Shown here one piece after another: positions 34,226-42,234 of a DNA stretch of 64,000 bases. The notes below the pieces were generated by a model. That model made no database searches, was not told the DNA's origin, and saw only the letters and a program-made list of their open reading frames with translations. Every line of letters begins with the position of its first letter. The stretch's first letter is position 1. Position numbers and translations under genes: made by a program. The stretch is taken from the NCBI RefSeq assembly GCF_009377175.1, contig NZ_VJZD01000004.1, positions 1-64,000 on the forward strand, in the 5' to 3' direction. The DNA comes from Streptomyces adustus. GTDB lineage: Bacteria > Actinomycetota > Actinomycetes > Streptomycetales > Streptomycetaceae.

Positions 34226-35635
34226 GTGAGCCGCTTCGGGGCCGGGATCCGCCGGGGCGTCATGGCGGCCGATCAGTTCACCCAGATCGCCAACGTGCTG
34301 TTCCGTGCATCCGGGCTGTCGTTCAAAGCCAAGGGGATCTTCGGGTACGTCAGCACGCACAGGAACGGCTGGCAGGTGACGGTCACCGACCTCGTCCGCC
34401 TGGGCCCGGACGGACGCGAAGCGGTACGCACCGGCCTGCAGGAGCTCGAGGCGCACGGCTACCTGATCCGTGAACGTCTGCGCCGCCCGGACGGCACCCT
34501 GGGCGAGATCGTCTACTGCATTACGGACCGCCCGGCCACCTTGGACGTCGCGCTGTTGGAGGCTGACTTGGTGGGCACGGCCCCCGGGGCCGAGCACACC
34601 GGCGGCCGCCCGGCGGGGATTCGCCGGGGCGTGATGGCGGCCGATCAGTTCACCCAGATCGCCAACGGGCTCTTCCGCGACACGCAGCTGTCCTTCAAGG
34701 CCAAGGGCCTGTTCGGACTGCTGTCCACGCATCGGGACGGCTGGCGGATGACGGTTGCCGATATCGCCCGTCGTGGCCACGACGGTGACTCAGCCGTCAA
34801 GAGCGGGCTGAAGGAGCTGGAGAAGCACGGCTTCCTGGTGCGGGAACGCGAGCGCGGCCCAGACGGCACCCTCGGTGCGGCGGCGTATTTCATCACCGAC
34901 CTGCCCGCTCTGCAAAGCAGCAGGTCACAACCAGAGTCAGGTTTTCCACCAGTGGATGACCCTACGTTGGCTGATCGGTCCACTAAGAACACCAACAGAA
35001 AGAAGACCAACAAGCAGAACACCAGACCCCTCCGTCCGTGCCACCGCGAAGCGACGCGAACACCGGGACGGACAGACCAATCGGACACGCCGCCGTCCCC
35101 GCCGACCGTGCCTGTGACGGATGAGATGCACCCGGGGATCCGGCTGCTGCTCGACCTCGGGGCGACTCGCCCCGAGCTGCTGCTGACCGGGCAGGCGCTG
35201 ACCGACCAAGGCCGCGTCGTGACCGTGATGCTGGAATCCGGCTGGAGTTATGAACAGCTGCGGCACGTCATCGCTGCCCGGCCCCTGCCCCATCCGGTGC
35301 GCACCACGGTCGGCGCGATCATTGCGGCCCGCCTGCGCGCCGCTCAGGCCTACCCGCCGCCCACTTTCGCGGCCGGCCATCACGACGCACCCGTGCGGGA
35401 CGACCCGCCGCCACAGCCGATGAGCGGCTCCGCTGCCACACGCACGGTGAGCGAGGCCCTGACCTACCGGGCTCTTACCGAATGCGCCGGCTGCGGCGCT
35501 CCCGCAACCGCCCCCGGCGAGGATCTCTGCCCGGCCTGCCTCGGCTGGCCGCTCTGCCGTACCTGCCCCGGCCCCACACCCCGGCGCGCTCACCCCGACG
35601 GCGACGGCCACTGCACGACGTGCGCCTCCGCCTGA
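34226..35635 (+). CDS. Duplicated winged-helix DNA-binding protein, candidate initiator or regulator
   Basis: About 469 residues. GTG 34226 is chosen for its GGGA at 8 bp; earlier starts are possible. Two winged-helix units, at about residues 7-110 and 131-235, share GVMAADQFTQIAN, LSFKAKG and a DGTLG wing. A basic linker (NRKKTNKQN) and a helical middle domain (MHPGIRLLLDLGATRPELLL; GWSYEQLRHVIAARPLP) follow. The C-terminus is Cys-rich (CAGCGAP, CPACLGWPLCRTCPGP, CTTC), probably zinc-binding. The duplication spans 372 bp and is still nearly identical at DNA level over its first 50 bp. It faces the iteron region, so a plasmid replication initiator or master repressor is the leading idea. Confidence 0.65.
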   Translation: MSRFGAGIRRGVMAADQFTQIANVLFRASGLSFKAKGIFGYVSTHRNGWQVTVTDLVRLGPDGREAVRTGLQELEAHGYLIRERLRRPDGTLGEIVYCITDRPATLDVALLEADLVGTAPGAEHTGGRPAGIRRGVMAADQFTQIANGLFRDTQLSFKAKGLFGLLSTHRDGWRMTVADIARRGHDGDSAVKSGLKELEKHGFLVRERERGPDGTLGAAAYFITDLPALQSSRSQPESGFPPVDDPTLADRSTKNTNRKKTNKQNTRPLRPCHREATRTPGRTDQSDTPPSPPTVPVTDEMHPGIRLLLDLGATRPELLLTGQALTDQGRVVTVMLESGWSYEQLRHVIAARPLPHPVRTTVGAIIAARLRAAQAYPPPTFAAGHHDAPVRDDPPPQPMSGSAATRTVSEALTYRALTECAGCGAPATAPGEDLCPACLGWPLCRTCPGPTPRRAHPDGDGHCTTCASA

Positions 35636-35660
35636 CCCACCAAGCGGAAGGAAGCAGCCC

Positions 35661-37097
35661 GTGACCGACACCTGCCGCACACCACCGCCAAGCGGCATCA
35701 CCGAGCACCGGCACCCCTTCGCGGCTGACCCAGGCCGGTGGGAGGCAGAACACGCACGCGCCCTGCGAACCGGCCACGTCCGCGACCCCACCTGCACAGC
35801 CGAGTGCGAACCCGTGCTCGTCTACGAGCGAACCCGGTGGGGCTGGCTCGCCTGGACGATCCCCGGCGACGGCTCCCGGCCCGAACTCCCCCACCAGATC
35901 GCAGTCCTCACCCCATCGGCCACGTCCATGCAACGCTTGGTCCTGCGCTGGCTGACCAGGCGCCCCGCCCGGCACCTCGGCCTGGCCCCCGGCATCCCCG
36001 GCTCGTTGCGCTTCACAGCCGTCGCGGTCGCGTTCTCAACCCTGATCGTCGGCCTGTTCGCCATGGCCGACGGCATCGCCGCCGATGTCGCCCTGCCAGC
36101 GATAGTGCTTGCGCCGCTGCTCGCCGAACACCTCCCCGGTCGGGTGGACGTCCGGGCCCGCGAACACGTCCGCAGCGTCGAAGGCGCCAGCGCCTGCCGT
36201 TACCTCCAGCGCCTCGCCGCCCTGCATACCTGCCGCGTCCAGGCCGCCGCAGGCAGCGACCGCTACGAACTGCGTCGGTCGGCCGAGATCGGCCAGCACC
36301 TGCTGTGGGACGCCGCCGACCTGCTCGAAACGCACGACACTCGCTCGGCCTCATGCGAACTGATCGCCCGCGAACGGCTGATGCTCCTGCTCGCCGACCA
36401 GGTCGCCCAGATCCTCAAACACGCACCCGCCCAGGCCGGGTCGGACCGCGCTGCCCAGGTCAGCAAGCCGGGTCGGCCGCCTGGCGCCCGGTCGACGACA
36501 CGGCCAGCACCGCAGCACACGCCCGGCACGTCACTGCTGGAGGGAGCACTCGTCATGCCCGATCCCAACGCCGCTACCCGCACCTCAGGCGTCTACCTGC
36601 TCTTCGCGCACGAGCCCTACTACCCAGGCCCCAGAAGCCAGGAGATCAACACCACCCTCGTGGCCGCCGACACCCTGCTCCACCCGCAGGTACTCCAGCC
36701 CGACGGCACCCGGATCCACGCCCTCCTCACCCGAGGAAGGCAGCCGGGCGAGATCATCCCGCTGGCCACCCTCACCCACGAACTGAACGGCGGCGTCGAC
36801 TGGCCGACGGTCGGCGACTGGGAACGCGTCACCGTGGACCTGGTGCACCTTGTGCGGACCCAGATGTGCGACGCCCTCAGCCTCGGGCTTTCCGAAGTCG
36901 CCCGGGCTCTGATCTGTACCGGCCCCGACAGCGAGGTGCGCGCCTTCGACGCTGCAGCAGGGGAGTTCACCGTCTACGGGCTGGACGACCGCATCAAGGT
37001 CCTGACCGAGGTCGGCATGTTCCTCACCAGCCTCGCGGCCGAGCAGCCCTTCTGGCCGGGCGACGGACTCCTGCCGCCGTTATGCCAGAGCGCCTGA
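35661..37097 (+). CDS. Element-encoded protein of unknown function
   Basis: A 478-residue protein starting with GTG 35661, with GGAAGGAAGC upstream and 25 bp after the duplicated winged-helix gene, so probably in the same transcript. The N-terminal half has a hydrophobic patch (LRFTAVAVAFSTLIVGLFAM and ADVALPAIVLAPLLAEHLPG) that may span the membrane twice. A helical Arg-rich stretch (ASACRYLQRLAALHTCRVQA) follows. After a Pro/Ser-rich linker near residue 275, a second domain begins at LVMPDPNAATRTSGVYLLF and is globular (THELNGGVDWPTVGDWERVT). I do not recognise either half. An internal ATG at 36555 with GGAG upstream could allow separate expression of the second domain. Confidence 0.6.
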   Translation: MTDTCRTPPPSGITEHRHPFAADPGRWEAEHARALRTGHVRDPTCTAECEPVLVYERTRWGWLAWTIPGDGSRPELPHQIAVLTPSATSMQRLVLRWLTRRPARHLGLAPGIPGSLRFTAVAVAFSTLIVGLFAMADGIAADVALPAIVLAPLLAEHLPGRVDVRAREHVRSVEGASACRYLQRLAALHTCRVQAAAGSDRYELRRSAEIGQHLLWDAADLLETHDTRSASCELIARERLMLLLADQVAQILKHAPAQAGSDRAAQVSKPGRPPGARSTTRPAPQHTPGTSLLEGALVMPDPNAATRTSGVYLLFAHEPYYPGPRSQEINTTLVAADTLLHPQVLQPDGTRIHALLTRGRQPGEIIPLATLTHELNGGVDWPTVGDWERVTVDLVHLVRTQMCDALSLGLSEVARALICTGPDSEVRAFDAAAGEFTVYGLDDRIKVLTEVGMFLTSLAAEQPFWPGDGLLPPLCQSA

Positions 37098-37750
37098 CGG
37101 CAACGTGAGAGCAGAACGCTGATCAAGCCACGACGGTTCGGACAAACGCTTGCTGCCCCAGGCTGGCGGCCTTTCTCGTCATCTCCGCGACGTGCTGCGG
37201 CAGATAGTCATCCAGCGCAATGACGTCGTCACAGAGCCGCGCCCGCAGGCCGCATGGGAGGCGGCTGGCAGGGCCACGCGGGAACCGGGTGGCCGAGCAC
37301 CCTGCCAGAGGGATCCTTCCGCACATCAGCGCCGCCGCCAGCCCCAGGCGAGTCCTCGCACGGAGGGGGGTGCACCCCGGCGGGGCCGCAGGTGAGGACG
37401 GCGCGAACGCGATATTGTATCGATCGTTCCATAAATATGGAGCGCGGGATGTGTCACGCCGAGCCGCGTTGCGAATGGTTGAACATTGGACTACCTTGGT
37501 CGTGTCGCAGCGGAGCCGCCAGCGATCGGCGAAGGCCGACCGGTTCCAGGGACGCATCAGCGACCGCGACCAGGAGCGGCAGACCCAACCTCCTGTCCGG
37601 CTCCGCAGGGCCGGTAGATGCCCCGGACGAGCCCCGGCAGTTACGGACAGCGTGGTCCGGACCCGTAGGACACCGGGAGCCGCAGCCGGAGCCATCGCCC
37701 CTACTTGTGATCAACGGAGCACGAATACCCCTGGGTTTCCCACCGGATAG
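37098..37750. promoter_or_regulatory. Boundary region between the element and the biosynthetic operon
   Basis: About 650 bp. On the minus strand, 37123-37240 reads coding-like (DDYLPQHVAEMTRKAASLGQ, ending VVA-stop) and may be the tail of a lost gene. An AT-rich tract at about 37400-37440 (ATATTGTATCGATCG then CCATAAATATGG) stands out and could hold the operon promoter or an operator. A weak frame from ATG 37449 (GGAG 6 bp upstream) would end at 37754, overlapping the oxygenase start as GTGA, but its codon use is poor for a streptomycete gene. No regulator gene is present. Confidence 0.4.
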
Positions 37751-38635
37751 GTGATTCGAGGAATGTGCAGTTTCGACATACGCCGGATCGGCGGGCGCAT
37801 AGGCGCGGAAGTCACCGGCGTCGATCTCTCCACCGAGCTCTCCGACTCGGTGTTCTCTCAGATCAGGGAAGCGTTCCTTGCCCACAAGGTGCTGTTCTTC
37901 CGTGACCAGGAGCTGACCGACGAGGCACAGCTGGCCTTCGCCGGACGCTTCGGCCCGCTCACCCAGAAGCACCCGACGATGCGGACAACGGAGGAGAATC
38001 CGCAGGTCATCCCGGTGGACGGCGAGGATCAGCGCGCCGACCACTGGCACACCGACATCAGCTTCACCATGACGCCCTCGCTCGGCACCTCGCTGCGGAG
38101 CGTCGTGCTGCCGCCCTATGGAGGCGACACGCTGGTGGCCAACGCTGCCGCGGGCTACCGGGACCTGCCGTCCGAGTTGCGTGAGGTGGCCGACCGACTG
38201 TGGGCGGTACACACCAACCACGCCGAACAACCCCGGCTCGGCACCGAGCGGGGCGAGGCGGTCCGCAGGGCCTTCCTGGCCAAGCGGTACGAGGTCGCGC
38301 ATCCCGTGGTGCGCGTGCACCCCGAGTCCGCAGAGCCGGTGCTGTTCCTCGGCGGGTTCGCGCAGCGCCTGGTCGGCATGACCCTGCGGGAATCCAGGCC
38401 GATCCTCGACGTCCTGCAGTCCTATGTGCGCCGTCCGGAGAACCAGGCGCGCTGGAACTGGCGCCCCGGTGATGTGCTGATCTTCGACAACCGGAGCACC
38501 CAGCACTACGCGGTCAACGACTATGGCGACCACAAGCGGGTGCTGCACCGGGTCTCGATCACCGGCGACCTGCCCCGTGGTCTCGACGGCCGGACCAGTT
38601 ACCCGCTCGAGAACCGCCAGGAGGGCACGCTGTGA
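37751..38635 (+). CDS. TauD/TfdA-family Fe(II)/2-oxoglutarate dioxygenase
   Basis: A 294-residue non-haem iron oxygenase and first gene of the biosynthetic operon. The N-terminal signature RRIGGRIGAEVTGVDLS is typical of TauD/TfdA proteins. The iron triad is HWHTDISF (His and Asp near residues 98-100) and a late His in HKRVLHRVSITGD. The 2-oxoglutarate-binding Arg probably lies in the same C-terminal segment (near HRVSITGDLPRGLDGR). These enzymes hydroxylate or cleave taurine-like sulfonates, phenoxyacids or carrier-free amino acids. In this operon, hydroxylation of an amino-acid-derived intermediate is a reasonable inference. GTG 37751 and ATG 37763 are both possible starts. The end overlaps the aldolase gene as GTGA. 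Confidence 0.85.
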   Translation: MIRGMCSFDIRRIGGRIGAEVTGVDLSTELSDSVFSQIREAFLAHKVLFFRDQELTDEAQLAFAGRFGPLTQKHPTMRTTEENPQVIPVDGEDQRADHWHTDISFTMTPSLGTSLRSVVLPPYGGDTLVANAAAGYRDLPSELREVADRLWAVHTNHAEQPRLGTERGEAVRRAFLAKRYEVAHPVVRVHPESAEPVLFLGGFAQRLVGMTLRESRPILDVLQSYVRRPENQARWNWRPGDVLIFDNRSTQHYAVNDYGDHKRVLHRVSITGDLPRGLDGRTSYPLENRQEGTL

Positions 38636-39411
38636 CGGCCACCAAGACCTTCGCCCACCGACTGCGCGGACGCGAGCGCCTTGTCGGCTACTGGATTGCC
38701 CTGGACAACCCGGCGGGGACCGAGCGCATCGCCCGCCTCGGCTACGACTACGTCGGTGTCGACGGCCAGCACGGCGTGATGTCCCAGCCGGGCTGGCAGT
38801 CGGCGATGCTCGCCGTAGACGCGGGACAGCGGTCCGCCGGCGTGATCCGGGTCCCGTCCGTCGACCCGATTGCGATCGGCACAGCACTGGACACCGGCGC
38901 CCACGGCGTGATCGTGCCCATGGTGAACTCCGCGCAGGAGGCCGCCGTGGCGGTCCGCGCCACCCGGCACTGGCCGGCCGGTACGCGCAGCCTGAGCGGC
39001 CCGGTCCGGGCCGAACTGCGGCTTGGCGCGGTACCCGCCGAGATCGACGACGAGGTCGTCTGCATCGTCATGATCGAGACCGCGGCGGCGCTCGACGAAC
39101 TCGACGAGATCTGCGCCACCCCGGACCTTGCCGCGGTGTACGTCGGCCCGGCCGACCTGTCCGTAGCGCTCGGTGCCCGGTTCTTCGGCGACCCCGAGGC
39201 CGAGCCGGCCCTGGAGAAGGCGCTGCACCGCGTCACCGCCGCCGCCGAACGGGCTGGGATCGCCTGCGGCATCCACTGCCTGGACGGCGCGAGTGCAGCC
39301 GCACGGCTGGCGCAGGGTTTCACCTTCGCCACTGTCTCCAGCGACATCACTCACCTCCAGCAGATCGCCGCGGAGCACCTCGCTGCCGCGCGGGCCGACG
39401 AGCAGGGATGA
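38632..39411 (+). CDS. HpcH/HpaI-family class II aldolase
   Basis: A 259-residue metal-dependent aldolase-fold enzyme, normal for HpcH/HpaI (about 250-265). GTG 38632 overlaps the upstream stop as TGTGA. The substrate-binding loop is DYVGVDGQHGVM (Asp-x-Gln-His, normally D-x-E-H). Metal ligands are the Glu in CIVMIETAAALDELD and the Asp in YVGPADLSVALG, and the GAHGVIVPMVNSAQEA strand is typical. Such aldolases cleave or form bonds between pyruvate or oxaloacetate-like acids and aldehydes. The Glu-to-Gln change in the usual EHG triplet may alter the substrate or mechanism. The product is unknown. It is fourfold coupled within the operon by overlapping starts. Confidence 0.85.
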   Translation: MTATKTFAHRLRGRERLVGYWIALDNPAGTERIARLGYDYVGVDGQHGVMSQPGWQSAMLAVDAGQRSAGVIRVPSVDPIAIGTALDTGAHGVIVPMVNSAQEAAVAVRATRHWPAGTRSLSGPVRAELRLGAVPAEIDDEVVCIVMIETAAALDELDEICATPDLAAVYVGPADLSVALGARFFGDPEAEPALEKALHRVTAAAERAGIACGIHCLDGASAAARLAQGFTFATVSSDITHLQQIAAEHLAAARADEQG

Positions 39412-40409
39412 CGGAGGGCACGAGCTTGGAATCCGCACAGTCCACGGCCTCCGGCGCCCGGATCGTCCGCTCCCTGGAGGAGCTGGTCGGTGGCACACCA
39501 CTGCTGGACCTGCGCCTGCCCGGAGTACCGGACACCGCGCGGATCCTGGCGAAGCTGGAGATGTTCAACCCGCTCTCGAGCGTCAAGGATCGCGCCGCGC
39601 TGCACATGCTCCGTGCCGCAGAGGCCTCCGGCGCGCTCCCGGCGACCAGCGGCACTGTGATCGAGTGCTCGTCGGGAAGCACCGGCATCGCGCTCGCCGC
39701 CCTGTGCGCCGCACGCGGCCACCGCTGCATCATCGTGATGCCGGACAACGCGACCGAGGAACGGCGTCAGATCCTCCGGGACCTCGGTGCCGAGGTCGTA
39801 CTGCGCCCTCACCACGACGGGCTGCTCGCATCCTGGGCGTTCGCCGAGGATCTGCGGCGCGCGACCCCCGGCGCGTGGATGCCCCGCCAGGACACCAACC
39901 CGGCCAACCCCGCGGCGCACTACGCGACCACTGGTCCCGAACTGTGGGAGGCCACCGGCGGCGCCATCGACGTGCTGGTGTGCGGCGTCGGCACCGGTGG
40001 CACCCTGACCGGCACCGGGCGTTACCTCAAGGAGCGCCGCGACGTGCATGTGGTCGCCGTGGAACCGGAGCGCTCCGCCGTCCTCTCCGGCGGCGAGGGC
40101 GGTCCGCACGGCATCCCGGGGATCGGAGCCGGCTATGTCTCCGAGATCACGGACCTCGGCCTCATCGACGAGGTGCTCCCCGTCTCGGACGAGGACGCCA
40201 CTGAGGCGACCCGCCAGATCACTCGCTCCTCTGGTCTGCTGGCCGGGATCTCCTCGGGCGCGGCCGCGCACGCCGCTCGTCGGCTGAGCCGGCAGCGGCG
40301 CTGGGCGGACGCGACGATCGTCACCGTCTTCCCCGACACCGGGGAGCGCTATCTCTCCCTCGCCCTGGGCGGACCGACCGCTTCCGAGCCGAGCAGCGAG
40401 GACAGCTGA
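39408..40409 (+). CDS. Cysteine-synthase-like PLP beta-replacement enzyme, altered Asn loop
   Basis: A 333-residue fold-type II PLP enzyme. ATG 39408 overlaps the aldolase stop as ATGA. The PLP lysine is in NPLSSVKDRAALHML, near residue 59, and the phosphate-binding loop is CGVGTGGTLTGTGRYL. The substrate loop normally written TSGNTG reads ECSSGSTGIALAALC here, with Ser at the Asn position. The companion enzyme at 48039 keeps TSGNTG. In O-acetylserine sulfhydrylases that Asn contacts the external aldimine, so the change suggests a different nucleophile or substrate. The C-terminal VFPDTGERYLSL motif is standard. It is likely to replace the acetate of O-acetylserine with a non-sulfide nucleophile. 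Confidence 0.85.
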   Translation: MTEGTSLESAQSTASGARIVRSLEELVGGTPLLDLRLPGVPDTARILAKLEMFNPLSSVKDRAALHMLRAAEASGALPATSGTVIECSSGSTGIALAALCAARGHRCIIVMPDNATEERRQILRDLGAEVVLRPHHDGLLASWAFAEDLRRATPGAWMPRQDTNPANPAAHYATTGPELWEATGGAIDVLVCGVGTGGTLTGTGRYLKERRDVHVVAVEPERSAVLSGGEGGPHGIPGIGAGYVSEITDLGLIDEVLPVSDEDATEATRQITRSSGLLAGISSGAAAHAARRLSRQRRWADATIVTVFPDTGERYLSLALGGPTASEPSSEDS

Positions 40410-40410
40410 C

Positions 40411-42234
40411 ATGTGCCGGATCTACGGCTACTTCAACGCCATTGCGTCCGTCCACGAGGTACGGGCGGTTGCCGCCCTGCAGCGGCACGGCGGCCCGGAC
40501 GGCAGTGGTCGGACTCTGACCGGCACCTGGGGGGTCGGCAACAACCGGCTCGCCGTAGTCGACCTGGATGGCGGGCAGCAGCCGTTCCACCTGGGCGAGC
40601 GGATCACGGCGGTCTTCAACGGCGAGATCTACAACCACGACGAGCTGCGCCGCCGGCTGCGACGGCACGGTTATCGCTTTGCCGACCGCAGCGACGGCGG
40701 GATCATCCCCGCGCTGTACGAGACCTACGGCGAGGGTTTTGTCGATCTTCTCGACGGCATGTACACGGTGGCTGTGCTCGACCGCCGAGGCGCGGTGCCG
40801 AAGCTGGTGCTGGCCACCGACCACGCCGGGATGAAGCCGCTGTACCTCCGCTGGGACGCGGCCGCACGGTCGTTGCACTTCTCCTCCGAGATCCCGGCCC
40901 TGCTCGGATTCCGGGCCGTCTCCGGGGCCCCCTGGGAGCCAGGCCTGCACTCCTACCTCAGCAGCAAGACGCCGTTCGGCGAACAGACGATGTTCTCCGA
41001 CATCACCGTGCTGCCTCCGGCGACCACGCTGGTCTGTGATCTGGGCCAGGTGCCGAGGACAGTGCGTCGTGGGCTGCCGGAACGGGAGGGCTCGCACTTC
41101 TCCGGCGCGGCCGAGGAGGCCGCCGCCGCGACCGAGCTGAGGGAGCGGCTGCGCACCGAGGTGCGCCGGCTCCTGGTCGCCGACGTCCCGGTCGCGGTGA
41201 TCACCTCCGGCGGGCTCGACTCCAGCCTCGTCACCGCGCTGGCGGCCGAGCACGGAGCGGTGCACTCCTTCAACATCGCCTACCGAGGCCACTGGCCGTT
41301 CGACGAGCGGCACTTCGCCCGGCAGGTCGCCGAGCACGCCGGTACCGTCCACCACCAGGTGGAAATCGACCCGGCCGACTTCCCCGCTCTCATCGAGGAC
41401 GTCGTCTGGCACCTCGGCCAGCCCAACGCCGACCCCATAGCTCTGAGCACCCTGGCGCTCTTCACGGCCGTGCGTGACGCGGGGTTCAAGGTCGCGCTCA
41501 CCGGCGACGCGGCCGACGAGGTCTTCGGCGGATACGGACGGATGCGGGCGGCGGCCGAGGACTCGGCTGCGCACGGCGACTGGTACCAGACGTATCTTGA
41601 CGAGCTGGCCGTCCTGCCCGCGCACCTGCGCCACGGCCTGTACACCGAGGCCTACCAAGACCTCGTCCGTGCGTCCTCGCCGATCCCCGAGGAGGCCCTG
41701 GAGCGCCTGCGCCGTGGCCCGGACACGGTGCTGCGGCGGATCACCGACTTCGAAACGAGCCACCGACTGCCCGCGTATCACCTGCGCCGCGTGGATCACC
41801 TGAGCATGGCCGGCAGTGTCGAGGCACGGCTTCCGTTCTGCCAGCGCGACGTGATGGCCATGGGCGCGGGGCTGCCCGACGCGCTGCGGATTCGCGGCGG
41901 CAAGGTCAAGCGCGTCCTGTACGCCGCAGCAGCCGGAATGCTCCCGCAGTCCGTGCTGGACCGGCCGAAGCAGCCGTTCACCCTGCCGGTCACCGCGATG
42001 CTGGCCCCCGGCACGCCGCTGTGGGTGTATGCCCGCGACATGCTGGAACCCCGGCGCTTGGCCGCGGCAGGGCAGCTGGAACCGGGGGCGGTGGACGCTC
42101 TGTTCACCGCGCAGACCGAGAAGCCCGACGACACCACGGCTCTCACGCTGTGGGCGCTGTTGGTGCACGAGGTGTGGCGGGAGCAGTTCCAGGGCGGCGT
42201 GCGTCGGACCGGCCCGCTGGGGGTGGCCGCATGA
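40411..42234 (+). CDS. Asparagine-synthetase-type glutamine amidotransferase (AsnB family)
   Basis: A 607-residue two-domain enzyme. Met is followed by the Ntn nucleophile Cys2 (MCRIYGYF), and the glutaminase domain has RHGGPDG, NRLAVVDL and FNGEIYNHDELR. The synthetase domain begins near 240 with the PP-loop AVITSGGLDSSLVTAL at about 263-277. It continues with TGDAADEVFGGYGRM and a C-terminal RRVDHLSMAGSVEARLPFC, all usual for AsnB. Both sites look intact, unlike beta-lactam synthetases, which lose Cys2. In this cluster it probably amidates a carboxylate on a pathway intermediate rather than making asparagine for protein synthesis. It starts 1 bp after the CysK-like gene and overlaps the next by 4 bp. 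Confidence 0.9.
   Translation: MCRIYGYFNAIASVHEVRAVAALQRHGGPDGSGRTLTGTWGVGNNRLAVVDLDGGQQPFHLGERITAVFNGEIYNHDELRRRLRRHGYRFADRSDGGIIPALYETYGEGFVDLLDGMYTVAVLDRRGAVPKLVLATDHAGMKPLYLRWDAAARSLHFSSEIPALLGFRAVSGAPWEPGLHSYLSSKTPFGEQTMFSDITVLPPATTLVCDLGQVPRTVRRGLPEREGSHFSGAAEEAAAATELRERLRTEVRRLLVADVPVAVITSGGLDSSLVTALAAEHGAVHSFNIAYRGHWPFDERHFARQVAEHAGTVHHQVEIDPADFPALIEDVVWHLGQPNADPIALSTLALFTAVRDAGFKVALTGDAADEVFGGYGRMRAAAEDSAAHGDWYQTYLDELAVLPAHLRHGLYTEAYQDLVRASSPIPEEALERLRRGPDTVLRRITDFETSHRLPAYHLRRVDHLSMAGSVEARLPFCQRDVMAMGAGLPDALRIRGGKVKRVLYAAAAGMLPQSVLDRPKQPFTLPVTAMLAPGTPLWVYARDMLEPRRLAAAGQLEPGAVDALFTAQTEKPDDTTALTLWALLVHEVWREQFQGGVRRTGPLGVAA

Noticed and set aside
35738..37108. 456-codon plus-strand frame overlapping the unknown element protein
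   Set aside because: Translation is almost entirely Arg/Pro/His repeats, the usual +1 shadow in high-GC DNA.
40411..42234. Beta-lactam synthetase (clavulanate or carbapenam type)
   Set aside because: The N-terminal Cys nucleophile is kept, whereas beta-lactam synthetases lose it, and no carboxyethylarginine synthase or carboxymethylproline synthase is nearby.
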